Below, in pieces: positions 17,162-26,290 of a stretch of 64,000 nt of DNA. Origin of the DNA: Variovorax boronicumulans (GTDB lineage: Bacteria > Pseudomonadota > Gammaproteobacteria > Burkholderiales > Burkholderiaceae_C); NCBI RefSeq assembly GCF_019352895.1, contig NZ_JAAAFX010000009.1:1167978-1231977 (forward strand). Direction: 5' to 3'. The position numbers and the translations under genes were made by a program. The notes beneath the pieces were generated by a model. That model did no database searches, was not told where the DNA came from, and saw only the letters and a list, made by a program, of their open reading frames with translations. Each line of letters begins with the position of its first letter. Position 1 is the stretch's first letter.

Positions 17162-17773
17162 CTACGCCACGCGGCCCGGGTCCTCGAGCACCACCCGCAC
17201 CATCTCGGCGACCGAGCCGGTGCCCAGCTTGAAGGCCGCGCCGGCGCGGTGCTTCTCCACCGTGCGCGGCGAGATGTCGAGCCGGCGCGCGATCTCCTTG
17301 GTCGACAGGCCGTCGGCCACCAGCCGCAGGATCTCGTGCTCGCGCGCGCTCAGTTGCTCGAGCCTTTCACTGGCCTGTGAACGCTGCGCGTCCAGCGTCG
17401 CGCTTTCCTCGAGCCGCGCCATGCCGGCCTGCACCGCCTCGAGCAGGGCCTGCTCGTCCACCGGCTTGGTGAGGAAGTCCACCGCGCCGCCGCGGAACGC
17501 GCGCCGGCACACCGACACGTCGCCATGGCCGGTGATGATCACCACCGGCAGCGGCATCGGATCGGCCTGCAGCCGCTCGAGCAGCTGCAGGCCCGAGAGC
17601 CCCGCCATGCGCACATCGGTCACCACGCAGCCCTGCGCGCCGGCCGGCTCGCGCTGCAAAAAGGCCGTCGCACCGTCGAAGGCCTGCACCGCGTAACCGA
17701 GCGTGCGCAGCAGCAACGCCAGGGCCTCGCGCACGTCGGCGTCGTCGTCGATCAGGAACACCGGATGCGTCAT
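17162..17773 (-). CDS. FixJ/NarL-type response regulator (REC + LuxR HTH)
   Basis: The 203-residue protein has a receiver domain (1-120) with acidic residues D9-D11, phospho-acceptor D53 in VVTDVRMAG, T81 in VVIITGHGD and K103 in FLTKPVDE. A LuxR-type DNA-binding domain follows (about 138-200, LSAREHEILRLVADGLSTKEIARRL, split here by the family core SPRTVEKHR). The ATG overlaps the stop of the sensor kinase gene by 4 bp (ATGA), so the two form a cognate pair. Its targets are unknown. The nearby HbpS-like and cobalamin genes are candidates by position. Confidence 0.92.
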   Translation of the reverse strand: MTHPVFLIDDDADVREALALLLRTLGYAVQAFDGATAFLQREPAGAQGCVVTDVRMAGLSGLQLLERLQADPMPLPVVIITGHGDVSVCRRAFRGGAVDFLTKPVDEQALLEAVQAGMARLEESATLDAQRSQASERLEQLSAREHEILRLVADGLSTKEIARRLDISPRTVEKHRAGAAFKLGTGSVAEMVRVVLEDPGRVA

Positions 17774-19356
17774 CGCGCGCCCTTCAGATGCACGGTGAAG
17801 ACCGTGGCTGTGCCGGGCGTGCTCTGCACCTCGATGCGCCCGCCGATGTTCTCCACCAACCGCTCGCACAACGACAGGCCCAGCCCCATGCCGCCCTCCT
17901 TGGTGGTGAAGAAGGGCTGGAACACGCGCGCCAGCTGCTCGGGTGCGATGCCCGGGCCGTTGTCGATCACCGCGACCTGCGCGCCAGCGGCATCGGATCG
18001 TGTGCGCACCGTGATGCGCGCGCCGTCCTGCCCCTGCAGGGCCTCGGCCGCGTTGCGCACCAGGTTGTGCAGCACCTGTTCGACCGAGATCGCATCGATG
18101 CGCACCATCGGCCCCGCGGGATCGAGTGCCAGTTCGAGCGCGATGCCGCGCGTCTGCAGATCGGCCTGCGCCAGTTCGGCCACGCCCTCGACCAGCGCAT
18201 TGAGCGCCACCGCTTCCACCGTCGGCTCGCGCTGGCTCACGTAGGAACGGATGCGCTCGAGGATGTCGCCCGAGCGCCGCGCCAGCCGCACGTTGGCCTG
18301 CAGGATCGGCACCATCGCCGCCGCGTCGGCGCCCTGCTCGATGAGCCGCAGGCCGGCCTGGCTCTGGCTCAGCATCGCGGTCAGCGGCTGCGTGAGCTCG
18401 TGCGCGATGCCCGAGGCCATCTCGCCCAGGCCGTTGACGCGCATCGCATGCGCCAGCCGCAGTTCCTGTGCCTGGCGTGCCGCTTCACGGCGCGCACGCC
18501 GCACGCGCTGCACGCTGCCGACCGCCCACAGCAGCGCCGCGCCGCCGATCGCCAGCGCGAGCAGGCCGCCGGCCGGCAGCAGCTCGGCCCAGCCCAGCCG
18601 GCGGGTCAGCACCAGCTGCAGCGGCTGGCTGGTGCTGCCCAGGCTCTGTGCAAAACCCAATGTGCGCGGCCAACGCTCGCGTGCATCGCGTGCATCGACA
18701 GGCTGGCCGCCGAAGACCGTGCCGTGCGCGTCGGTGAGCCACACGGCCGCGCCGGCCAGTGCGGGATGGACCGGGCCGTCGGGCGCCAGCAGCTGGGCCG
18801 CGTCGATCTGCAGCACCAGCGCGCTCAGGGGCGCATCGCCGATGCGCTTGACCATCGCATAGCCCGGCCCCACGGGCGCATCCAGCATGGCGGCCTTGCC
18901 TGCACCCAGCGTGGCCGCGCGCTGCGCCACGACGTCGAGCCGCGGCGGCGCGACGCTCGCGTTGCGGGTCGAGGCCAGCACCTCGGGTGTGGGCGAAAGG
19001 CGCATCAGGTCGATGGCCACGATGCGCGGATAGAAGGTCTGGATGGCCGAGGCCACGGCGCGGAAGGTGGCGCGCTGTGGATCGTCGAGTTGCGCGATCG
19101 CATGCAGGTTGGTCAGGTGTGCGTCGTGCTGGCCGACCCGCTGCGCGATCGTGCGGTGCAGGGTGCGCGCTTCGTCGTCGAAGCGCTGGCTCAGCTGATG
19201 GAAGCGCCAGCCCGCGAGCAGCGCGGCGCCCAGCACCATGAGCAGCAGCCAGGCGGCCAGCCAGCGCCAGGACGGCCGCGCGGCCACCTGCGCCGTCGGC
19301 ACCTGGGATGCAGTCAGCGCAACAGTCTTCGCATCGAGGGTGTTGGAAAGGGCCAT
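17770..19356 (-). CDS. Membrane sensor histidine kinase (DctB/FixL-like HELTQP type)
   Basis: The 528-residue protein has a first membrane helix (about 31-50), a periplasmic sensor region of ~205 residues, and a second helix (about 258-280). The cytosolic kinase follows, with phospho-acceptor H319 in GIAHELTQPL, an N box at HNLVRNAAEAL, a G1 box at DNGPGIAPEQ, an F box at FQPFFTTKEGG and a G2 box at MGLGLSLCERLVENIGG. It phosphorylates the response regulator encoded immediately downstream, with which it overlaps by 4 bp. The ATG at 19356 is 49 bp after the stop of the last cobalamin gene on the same strand, so read-through from that operon is possible. The ligand is not identifiable from sequence. 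Confidence 0.9.
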   Translation of the reverse strand: MALSNTLDAKTVALTASQVPTAQVAARPSWRWLAAWLLLMVLGAALLAGWRFHQLSQRFDDEARTLHRTIAQRVGQHDAHLTNLHAIAQLDDPQRATFRAVASAIQTFYPRIVAIDLMRLSPTPEVLASTRNASVAPPRLDVVAQRAATLGAGKAAMLDAPVGPGYAMVKRIGDAPLSALVLQIDAAQLLAPDGPVHPALAGAAVWLTDAHGTVFGGQPVDARDARERWPRTLGFAQSLGSTSQPLQLVLTRRLGWAELLPAGGLLALAIGGAALLWAVGSVQRVRRARREAARQAQELRLAHAMRVNGLGEMASGIAHELTQPLTAMLSQSQAGLRLIEQGADAAAMVPILQANVRLARRSGDILERIRSYVSQREPTVEAVALNALVEGVAELAQADLQTRGIALELALDPAGPMVRIDAISVEQVLHNLVRNAAEALQGQDGARITVRTRSDAAGAQVAVIDNGPGIAPEQLARVFQPFFTTKEGGMGLGLSLCERLVENIGGRIEVQSTPGTATVFTVHLKGAR

Positions 19357-19405
19357 GGGCAGGCGATGGTACGCAAGCCCGCAGGCAGTGTCGATGCGCG
19401 GCGGC

Positions 19406-20416
19406 TCAGCGCAGCGCGCGCACCGCGGCGCCCAAGGCATCCTGCGACGCCGGCGGCAGCACGGCGAGCCGCAAGGCCTCGGGCAGGCCGAAGGAGGCCG
19501 CGTCGCGCACCTTGACGCCCCGCGCGCGCAAAGCCGCGGCCAGCGCCGGCACACCGCCCCCGGCCGGACGCACGCCGAAGAAATTGCCCACGCTGGGCAG
19601 CACCTCCCAGCCCAGGTCTTCGCACAGCGCCTGCTGGTGCGCCTTCCAGGGCCGCAAGGTCGCGCGGCAATCTGCGAGCCATTGCTGCGCATCGGGCCGG
19701 GTCCAGGCCGCGAGCAAGGCCACGCCATGCACGCCGGTCGGCCACGAGGGCGCCATCTGCAGCAGCGCATCGTGCAGCGTGCGATCGGCGCGCGGCGCGA
19801 TCGCGTAGGCCGCGCGGATGCCGGTCAGGCCCAGCGCCTTGTTGGGGGTCCAGAGCTGCCAGACGCGGTCGCGCTGCATTGCGTCGAGGTCCAGCGCGCC
19901 TTCGAGCCGCAAGGGTTCGTAAGCCAGGTCGAGCACGCCGCAGGCCGCCGGCGGCAGCGCATCGATGCGCGCGCCGAAGGCCGGCTCGGCCTGCCCCAGC
20001 GGGCTCGACGGGTCGCAGCACCAGTGCAGCGCAGCGGGCTCGATCGGCGCCCCGCGCGCCACCGCCGTCAGGCCCCAGGCGCGCGCCGCGCGGCGGTAGT
20101 CGCCGTAGCTGTGCGGCGGCAGCACCACGTAGCGGCCTCCCTGGGCAGCGAAGGCCGCGGTGATGCGGAAGATGAACTCGCTGGCACTGGCCGCGACCAC
20201 GATGCGCGACGCCTCGACGCCATGGAAACGGGCCAGCGTCTCGCGCAAGGCCGTGTACTGCGGGTCGGGATAGTGTTCGGCGTCGGCCGCCTGCAGCGCG
20301 GCCAGCGCGGCCGGGCACGGGCCGCAGGCATTGCCGTTGCTCGAGAAATCGTGGGCCGGCACGCCCAGCGCATCGGGGCCGCCGTGCACGATGGGCGGGA
20401 AGGAAGAGGAAGACAT
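19406..20416 (-). CDS. cobC: L-threonine-O-3-phosphate decarboxylase (CobC; CobD in Salmonella naming)
   Basis: The 336-residue PLP-dependent class I aminotransferase-fold enzyme makes (R)-1-amino-2-propanol O-2-phosphate, the aminopropanol arm of cobalamin. Supporting motifs are FSSNGNACGPCPAAL at the N terminus, the YPDPQY segment, the PLP-lysine region TPNKALGLTGIRAAYA, and RPAGGGVPALAAALRARGV near the end. The ATG at 20416 was preferred over 20434. It lies 25 bp downstream of cbiB and is the last gene of the salvage operon. The naming is confusing in the literature: cobC in Pseudomonas/Rhodobacter usage, cobD in Salmonella. Confidence 0.87.
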   Translation of the reverse strand: MSSSSFPPIVHGGPDALGVPAHDFSSNGNACGPCPAALAALQAADAEHYPDPQYTALRETLARFHGVEASRIVVAASASEFIFRITAAFAAQGGRYVVLPPHSYGDYRRAARAWGLTAVARGAPIEPAALHWCCDPSSPLGQAEPAFGARIDALPPAACGVLDLAYEPLRLEGALDLDAMQRDRVWQLWTPNKALGLTGIRAAYAIAPRADRTLHDALLQMAPSWPTGVHGVALLAAWTRPDAQQWLADCRATLRPWKAHQQALCEDLGWEVLPSVGNFFGVRPAGGGVPALAAALRARGVKVRDAASFGLPEALRLAVLPPASQDALGAAVRALR

Positions 20417-20441
20417 CGGGTCGAGGATACGCAAGCGCGCT

Positions 20442-21380
20442 TCAGCAGCGCACGGCCACTGCGGCCACCGCCGCCAGCACGGCCATCACGCGCACCGCGC
20501 GGCCACCCAGCCGCGCCGTCTGCGGCAGGTCCGCCGGCGTCGGCGCTCGGCCCTCGGCGTTGAGCACATAGACGCCCGGCTTGCCCAGCCGCACGCCCAG
20601 CCGCAGCGCCATCGCCGCCATCGGCCAGCCGCTGTTGGGCGACGGCGTGCGCGCCGCCTCGCGGCGCAGGGCCGCGCTCGGCCATGGCCCCTGCAGCAGC
20701 AGCGCCGTGAGGCGCGCGGGCAGCCACGACAGCCCGTCGTCGGCATGCGCGGCCCACTTGCCGGCCCATTCCCAGATGCGGCCGCCGCGCTCGCCGCGGT
20801 AGCCCCACATCGCATCGGCGGTGTTCGCGAAGCGGTACAGCGCGGCGCCGGGCAGGCCGCCCAGCACGAACCAGAAGATCGGCGCGACCACCGAGTCGTT
20901 GAGGTTCTCGGCCAGCGACTCGATCGCGCTTTCGCGCACCTCGGCCGCGCTCAGCGCGCTCACGTCGCGGCTCACCAGGCGCGCGAGCTGCGCCCGGCCC
21001 GCATCGAGCGATTCGGCCAGCGCGGCCTCGACCGCCAGCACCTCGTCGCGCAGCATGCGCCAGGCCAGCAACGGCTTGAGCAGCAGACCGAGCAGCAGCG
21101 CGGCCACCACCGGCCACAACTGCGCAGCCAGGCGCTGCAGCAGGTAGGCGGCGAGCACCACGACCGCGGCGCCCACCCACCAGGCCAGCGCGCCCGCGAT
21201 GAAGGGCCTGGCCCGCGGCGCATCGGCCGTGGCTGCGAGCGGCGCGATACGCCGGCCCGCCGCGCCCAGGTAGCGCCCCATCCACACCACCGGATGCCAG
21301 CGCGCGGGCGGCTCGCCGAAGGCATGGTCGATCCACAATGCCAGCAGCAGCGCGGCGGCCATCGCGATCGCGGCCGTCAT
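20442..21380 (-). CDS. cbiB: Adenosylcobinamide-phosphate synthase (CbiB/CobD)
   Basis: The 312-residue inner-membrane protein attaches aminopropanol phosphate to adenosylcobyric acid. The family signature is clear: LALWIDHAFGEPPARWHPVVWMG at the N terminus (read as ALLLALWIDH then GEPPARWHPVVWMGRYL), then LVSRDVSALSAAEV, SLAENLNDSVVAPIFWFVLGG, TADAMWGYRGERGGRIWEWAG and PNSGWPMAAMA. Five to six hydrophobic segments are visible. The ATG overlaps the cobN stop by 4 bp. Its substrate partner is the product of the next gene, cobC. The in-frame extension far upstream is antisense noise from the cobN region. Confidence 0.92.
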   Translation of the reverse strand: MTAAIAMAAALLLALWIDHAFGEPPARWHPVVWMGRYLGAAGRRIAPLAATADAPRARPFIAGALAWWVGAAVVVLAAYLLQRLAAQLWPVVAALLLGLLLKPLLAWRMLRDEVLAVEAALAESLDAGRAQLARLVSRDVSALSAAEVRESAIESLAENLNDSVVAPIFWFVLGGLPGAALYRFANTADAMWGYRGERGGRIWEWAGKWAAHADDGLSWLPARLTALLLQGPWPSAALRREAARTPSPNSGWPMAAMALRLGVRLGKPGVYVLNAEGRAPTPADLPQTARLGGRAVRVMAVLAAVAAVAVRC

Positions 21381-24300
21381 GCGCGGGCCTCCGCAGCGGC
21401 GACGCGGCGGCCGCGCCGCCATTGCGCGATCGCGCCGAAGGCCAGCAGAAGCGCCACGCCGAACGCGCCCCACAGGCCCTGCACGACCGGCGGTACGGGC
21501 GGCACGGGCGGCGGCGTGGGCGTGACCGCGTCGAGGCGCAGGCCCCGCACGCGCTGGGGCGCGTCGGGGTCGACGGGCGCCTCGACCGCGGCGGGCAACG
21601 CCACTTCCACCGGCCGCACCGGGGCATTGGCTGAAGGCACGGCCGCGGGCGCCAGCACTGCCTGCGCGAAGCGCTGCACGCCCGCATGGCGCTCGACCAG
21701 CCCGCTGGCCTTGGCGGCCTCGGCATAGGCCCGCGCGAGTTCGCGCCGGGTCGCGGCATCGGGCCGCCAGTAGTCGAGCCGGATCGCATCGAGCATGCGT
21801 TCGAGCGTCTGCGCGAAGGCCGCGCGGTTCGCGCCCTCGAGCCAGGCGCGCGTACCGAGCTTGTAGCGGTCGCGCACATAGACGTCGTGCAGCGACTGCC
21901 ACTGGTCCTGCCGCACGGTCTCTGGGGCGGTCACCTGCCAGCCCCACAGGAACTGCGCTGTCTTCAGCACCTGCAGCGTGCCGCTGTAGCCCTCGGCCTT
22001 CTGGGCTGCGATCCACTGCGGGTGCAGGTAGCGGGTCTGCATCTCGCGCGCGATGGCGCCGGTGGCGGTGTCGGTGCGCACCACGCCGCCCTCGCCCGCC
22101 GCGTTGCGCAGGTTCTGCACGTAGAGCGCCGGGTCCTTGCCCGTGAGTTGGCGCACCGCCTGCGCGATGCCGCCCAGGTACTGGAAGGGGTCGTCGTTGG
22201 TGAGCACGCCGTAGAGGTTGGAGGTGCGCGACATCAGCGCGGCATCGACCTGCCGCAGGTTGTCGGCATAGGCGCCCTGGCGCAGCGCGCCCTCGAGGCC
22301 GGCACCGTAGGCGTGGCCCATGCGGTCCATGTAGAGCTGCGCCATCTGCGCATCGCCGCCCGCGCGGCGCTGGCCGGTCCAGAGCGCGGTCGCGAGCGCG
22401 GCTTCTTCCAGGCCCGCGCCGTAGCTGCCCTGCGCATTGGAGAAGATGCGCGCCGTCGACCAGCGCTGCGCCTCGTCGGCCGAGGCACCCTGGGTGCGCA
22501 GGCGCTGCACCATCGCCGTGCTGTGGCGCGCGACCGCGTTGTCGGCTTCGTTCAAGGCCGCGACCTGCCGCACGGCCTCGTCGATCCAGCGCATCACGGT
22601 CGGGAACTGGTCGCGGTAGGAGCCGGTCACGCTCAGCAGCACGTCGATGCGCGGCCGGCCCAGCCGGGCCCTGGGCACGACGTCGATGCCGACGATGCGC
22701 CCACCCTCGTCCCAGCGCGGCTGCACGCCCAGCGCATGGAAGACCTGGCTTTCCATCATCCCCTGGTGGCGCAGCGTCTCGCCGGCCCAGAGCGTGAAGG
22801 CGATCTTCTCGGGCGCGCGGCCGCCGTGCGTTTTCGCGTGCTCGGCGACCCACGCATCGAGCGCGGCCGTGCCGACCGACCAGGCGGCCTGCGTCGGCAC
22901 GCGGCTGGGGTCGAAGCCGTAGAGGTTGCGCCCGGTCGGCAGGCTGTCGGGGTTGCGCACCGGATCGCCGCCATAGCGCGAGGCCAGGTAGCGGCCGTCG
23001 AGCGCGGTCAGCAGGCCCGCGGTCTCCTGGTTGTCGGCGAGCAGCGCATCGAGGCGCTGCGCGCGCAGCGCGAGCGCCCGCAGGGCCTCGACCGCGGCCG
23101 GGCCCCGGCCTTGCGCCGCCGCGGCCTCGGGATCGCGCACTGCGACTTCGAGCCAGCGCGCCGAGGCCGATGCCAGGAGCTGGTCGCCTTCGACAAACAC
23201 CGCCTCCTCCGGGTCCTCGCCCAGCGCCGCGAGCAATGGCTTGCGAAGGATCTGCAGCAGCGTGAGCCTGCGGCGCTCGGCAGAAGGCGTCTCGCCGAAG
23301 GTGGCCAGGCCCAGCGGCTGCGCGGTCTGCGCGAGTTCCTCCAGGTAGGGATGCAGCACCGCGATGAAGCCCGCGAAATCGGCGCGCAGCCGCGCGGGCG
23401 TCCATTGCAGGTCGCGCTCGTAGTGCTGGGCCATGAACTCGGTCGCAAGCTGCGTTTCGAGCGCGCGCTTCACAGGGCCCGGCGCCAGCGTCTCCCAGTC
23501 GTGCAGGCGCTCGTGCATGGCCTGCACGCCGGGGCGCAGGCCGGCCGGCGAGAACAGCGGCGTCGAATGGCTGACCATGGTCGCGCGGCCGCGGCGCTTG
23601 GCGGTGGTGGCTTCGCCGAGGTTGTCCATCACGTAGGGATAGATGTTGGGCAGGTCGCCCAGCGCGAGCAGCGGATCGTCCTGTGCCGACAGGCCGCGCT
23701 CCTTGCCGGCCGACCATTCGACCGTGCCATGCGTGCCCACGTGCACCACCGCGCCGGCGCCGAAGGCCGTGCGCAGCCAGAGGTAGGTCGCGAGGTAGCT
23801 GTGGCTCAAGGGCACGGCCGAGCGGTGGTAGACCTGCGCGGCGGGGTCGCGCACCGTCGTGCCAAGCTCGAAGCGCGGCGGCTGGCGCAGCACCACCACG
23901 TTGCCGAAGCGCACGCGCGGGATCACGAAGGCCGGCGCGCCGTCGACGGTGCGCAGCAGGGTCGAGCTTTCGGGCGGCCCCCAGTAGGCCTCGATGCGTT
24001 GCTGCGTGGCGGCGGGCAGCGCACGGAACCAGGCGAGGTAGCGCGCCAGCGGCAGGCTGGCGGCCAGGTCCCGGTCCAGCAGCGGCTGCAGCGCGTCGGC
24101 GCGGTAGTAGGCCTGCATCGTGGCCTGCACCTGCGCGATCAGCGCCTCGCTGCCCGGCGCGCCGGTGCGGTAGCCGGCCGCCTGCATCGCGCCCAGCATG
24201 CCGTCGATGCTGCGCGGCACGTTGAGGAAGGAGGCACCGAAGTTCGCCTCGCCCGGCGGATAGTTGTAGACCAGCATCGCGACGCGGCGCTCGGCCGGCG

Positions 24301-25402
24301 GCGTGCGCTGCAGCCGCAGCAGCGCGGCCGCCTTGTCGGCCACCGCGTCGATCTGCGCGGGCAGCGGCTGCAATGTGCCGGTGGCCGGATCGCGCGCCGA
24401 GACCAGCATCGCATCGGTCATGCCTGCGAGCTCGCTGGGGATGTAGTAGGAGGCGACGTCGCTGGGCGCCAGGCCTTCAGGGCTGGCCTCCCACTGCGCG
24501 GCGCTCATCGCCAGCGCGGGCAGGGTCTGCAGCACCGGCACGCCGATGCGTTCGAGCTCGGCCTTGCGCTCGTTGGGGTTGAACACCAGCGCGGCATTCA
24601 CGATCAGGTCGGCCATGCGGCGCGTATCGCCGTCGGCGTCCGTGGCGTGGGTCATGCGGAAGTAGAGGTCGGCCTGCTGGCGCGGGCCGTAGAAGGCATA
24701 GGCGCGCAGGCCGCGCTGGCCGAGGCTGTCGATCAGGCGGTCGAGCCAGGCGGTGTCGTCACCGGTCAGCGTGGCGCCGTTGATGGCGATGGCGACCGTG
24801 CCGCCGGTCGCGGCGGGCAGCGCATCGAGCGCCGCGATGTCGCCCTCGACGCGCGGCCAGCCCGGGTGGTAGAAGCCGGCCAGCGGCAGCTCGACCGGTG
24901 GCGGCAGGCCGGCCATGTCGCCCACCCGGCCCAGCGCCGTCATGGCGGCCGCGATGTTCGCCGCGCCGGAAAAACGCCAGTAGGCGCGCAGCCGCTGCGC
25001 CCAGGCCGGGTCCACGCCGCGCTCGGCCGCCAGCGGTGCGGCGCCCGGGGCCTGGCCCTTGGCCACCAGGGCGAACTCGCCGATCAGCACATAGGGCGTG
25101 CCGCTGCGCGCAACCATCTCACCGAAGCGCGCGGCCGCGGCCTGCGCCACGCTCGCGTGCGGCGCATCGATCACGAGCAGGCGCGCGCCCTTCAATGCCG
25201 CCGCCAGCGTGTCGGGCGTGTCCTGCGCGGCCGACACCACCTGCAGCGCGAGGCCGGCCTCGGCCGCGGCGCCCTGCAGCCGCGCGAGGCGCGCAGGCGA
25301 GACCAGCGGCGTGCTCAGCAGCACGACATGGGATGGCGAAGGCTGCGCCAGCACCGGCTGCAGCCCGCAAAGGAGCAACAACAAGGCCAGCCACCAGCGC
25401 AT
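21377..25402 (-). CDS. cobN: Exported, membrane-anchored CobN-like chelatase-family protein
   Basis: The 1,341-residue protein belongs to the CobN/magnesium chelatase H family: VVHVGTHGTVEWSAGKERGL, LPNIYPYVMDNLGEATTAKRR, YNYPPGEANFGASFLNVPRS and GSYRDQFPTVMRWIDEA. Unlike cytosolic CobN it begins with a signal peptide (MRWWLALLLLLCGLQPVLAQ). It ends with a Pro-rich linker, one membrane helix (about 1305-1325) and a basic cytosolic tail. It therefore probably sits in the periplasm, anchored in the inner membrane. CobS and CobT ATPase partners are absent; instead the two genes just upstream encode an ExbB/TolQ-like protein and a DUF2149 protein, as near HmuS, the haem dechelatase of Bacteroidota. 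The ATG overlaps the DUF2149 stop (TGATG). Its role in corrinoid or metal handling is inferred. Confidence 0.88.
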   Translation of the reverse strand: MRWWLALLLLLCGLQPVLAQPSPSHVVLLSTPLVSPARLARLQGAAAEAGLALQVVSAAQDTPDTLAAALKGARLLVIDAPHASVAQAAAARFGEMVARSGTPYVLIGEFALVAKGQAPGAAPLAAERGVDPAWAQRLRAYWRFSGAANIAAAMTALGRVGDMAGLPPPVELPLAGFYHPGWPRVEGDIAALDALPAATGGTVAIAINGATLTGDDTAWLDRLIDSLGQRGLRAYAFYGPRQQADLYFRMTHATDADGDTRRMADLIVNAALVFNPNERKAELERIGVPVLQTLPALAMSAAQWEASPEGLAPSDVASYYIPSELAGMTDAMLVSARDPATGTLQPLPAQIDAVADKAAALLRLQRTPPAERRVAMLVYNYPPGEANFGASFLNVPRSIDGMLGAMQAAGYRTGAPGSEALIAQVQATMQAYYRADALQPLLDRDLAASLPLARYLAWFRALPAATQQRIEAYWGPPESSTLLRTVDGAPAFVIPRVRFGNVVVLRQPPRFELGTTVRDPAAQVYHRSAVPLSHSYLATYLWLRTAFGAGAVVHVGTHGTVEWSAGKERGLSAQDDPLLALGDLPNIYPYVMDNLGEATTAKRRGRATMVSHSTPLFSPAGLRPGVQAMHERLHDWETLAPGPVKRALETQLATEFMAQHYERDLQWTPARLRADFAGFIAVLHPYLEELAQTAQPLGLATFGETPSAERRRLTLLQILRKPLLAALGEDPEEAVFVEGDQLLASASARWLEVAVRDPEAAAAQGRGPAAVEALRALALRAQRLDALLADNQETAGLLTALDGRYLASRYGGDPVRNPDSLPTGRNLYGFDPSRVPTQAAWSVGTAALDAWVAEHAKTHGGRAPEKIAFTLWAGETLRHQGMMESQVFHALGVQPRWDEGGRIVGIDVVPRARLGRPRIDVLLSVTGSYRDQFPTVMRWIDEAVRQVAALNEADNAVARHSTAMVQRLRTQGASADEAQRWSTARIFSNAQGSYGAGLEEAALATALWTGQRRAGGDAQMAQLYMDRMGHAYGAGLEGALRQGAYADNLRQVDAALMSRTSNLYGVLTNDDPFQYLGGIAQAVRQLTGKDPALYVQNLRNAAGEGGVVRTDTATGAIAREMQTRYLHPQWIAAQKAEGYSGTLQVLKTAQFLWGWQVTAPETVRQDQWQSLHDVYVRDRYKLGTRAWLEGANRAAFAQTLERMLDAIRLDYWRPDAATRRELARAYAEAAKASGLVERHAGVQRFAQAVLAPAAVPSANAPVRPVEVALPAAVEAPVDPDAPQRVRGLRLDAVTPTPPPVPPVPPVVQGLWGAFGVALLLAFGAIAQWRRGRRVAAAEARA

Positions 25403-25755
25403 CACTTCGCTCCCTGCACCGGCGTCGCGTCGGCCGGCACGTAGACCATGGTGCCGTCCTTGAGCCGCCAGGCCGTGCCGGCCTTCTCGCCGTCGCCCTG
25501 CCCGGTCGCGCCGCTGGCCTTGAAGCGCGTGAGCTTCTGGCCTTCCTTGGTGAGGATCTCCATGTCGGGCTGGCCCTCGTGGCGGATGATCGTCAGCTTG
25601 TCCTGCGCGAAGGGGTTCATCGGGTTGTCGATCACCGCGATCATCAGCATGCCGATCACGACCAGGAACACGTCGATCAGGTTGATGGTCGACAGCACCG
25701 GGTCGTCGTCCTCGGCGTCGAGGCTGTCGAGAATGCTGAAGCGGCGGCGGGTCAT
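25402..25755 (-). CDS. DUF2149 membrane protein
   Basis: The 117-residue protein has one membrane helix (about 25-45, INLIDVFLVVIGMLMIAVID) followed by NPMNPFAQDKLTIIR and a soluble, probably periplasmic C-terminal part. The layout (single N-terminal helix with an Asp within or next to it, periplasmic tail) resembles ExbD/TolR-type partners, and DUF2149 genes commonly accompany CobN-like and ExbB-like genes. It is encoded between the ExbB-like and CobN-like genes and overlaps cobN by its stop codon. It probably forms the ExbD-like half of a small proton-driven complex. That is inference from topology and context. Confidence 0.8.
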   Translation of the reverse strand: MTRRRFSILDSLDAEDDDPVLSTINLIDVFLVVIGMLMIAVIDNPMNPFAQDKLTIIRHEGQPDMEILTKEGQKLTRFKASGATGQGDGEKAGTAWRLKDGTMVYVPADATPVQGAK

Positions 25756-25816
25756 TCGGAAACCTCCGCGCTCCGCGCTGCGGTGCGAGCTTGCTTGGGG
25801 CGGCCCGGCGCTGCGC

Positions 25817-26290
25817 TCATACCAGAGCGTCGCGTGCGTCCAGCACCGTCACCAGTTCGCGCATCAGCCAGCGCCGGCGCACGGTGTAGACCACGAAGGT
25901 GATCGAGGCCGAGGCCAGCGCCACGATCACGGCTGCGAAGGCCGGTGCCAGGCTCTGTGCCACGCCCTGCGACTGGCCCGAGGCCACGGCCACCAGCGCG
26001 GGGCCCATCGGGATCATGGTCGCGATCAGGCCCAGCATGGGCGCGACGCGGCTGCACAGGCGCACGCCCTCGAGCGACTTGAGCACGGTCAGTTCCATCT
26101 GCTCCTGGCCCTGGTCGGCCACGGCGCGCAGCACCAGCACGCGCGCGGGGTCGCGCCGGCGCTGCAGCCCTTCGACCGCGAAGGCGCCCAGGCTCCACAC
26201 CGCATAGACGAAGGACAGCAGCACGCCCAGCGTGACCGGCCAGAGGAACAGGCGCGCGAGCTCGAACAGCACGCTATCGAAGGCCAGCAT
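25817..26290 (-). CDS. MotA/TolQ/ExbB-family proton channel protein
   Basis: The 157-residue inner-membrane protein has three membrane helices (about 12-35, 82-105 and 115-138). The family core is RVAPMLGLIATMIPMGPALVA followed by LAPAFAAVIVALASASITFVVY. ExbB/TolQ/MotA proteins use proton flow to drive motion in partner proteins across the periplasm. This one has no ExbD or TonB next to it but is followed by DUF2149 and CobN-like genes, so it probably energises that complex. Its ATG overlaps the bluB stop (TGATG). It is not the cell's general ExbB, judging from its dedicated context. Confidence 0.85.
   Translation of the reverse strand: MLAFDSVLFELARLFLWPVTLGVLLSFVYAVWSLGAFAVEGLQRRRDPARVLVLRAVADQGQEQMELTVLKSLEGVRLCSRVAPMLGLIATMIPMGPALVAVASGQSQGVAQSLAPAFAAVIVALASASITFVVYTVRRRWLMRELVTVLDARDALV

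Noticed and set aside
21686..25444. A 1,252-codon plus-strand open frame.
   Set aside because: It is antisense to the CobN-like gene, which has strong family motifs. The plus translation has none.
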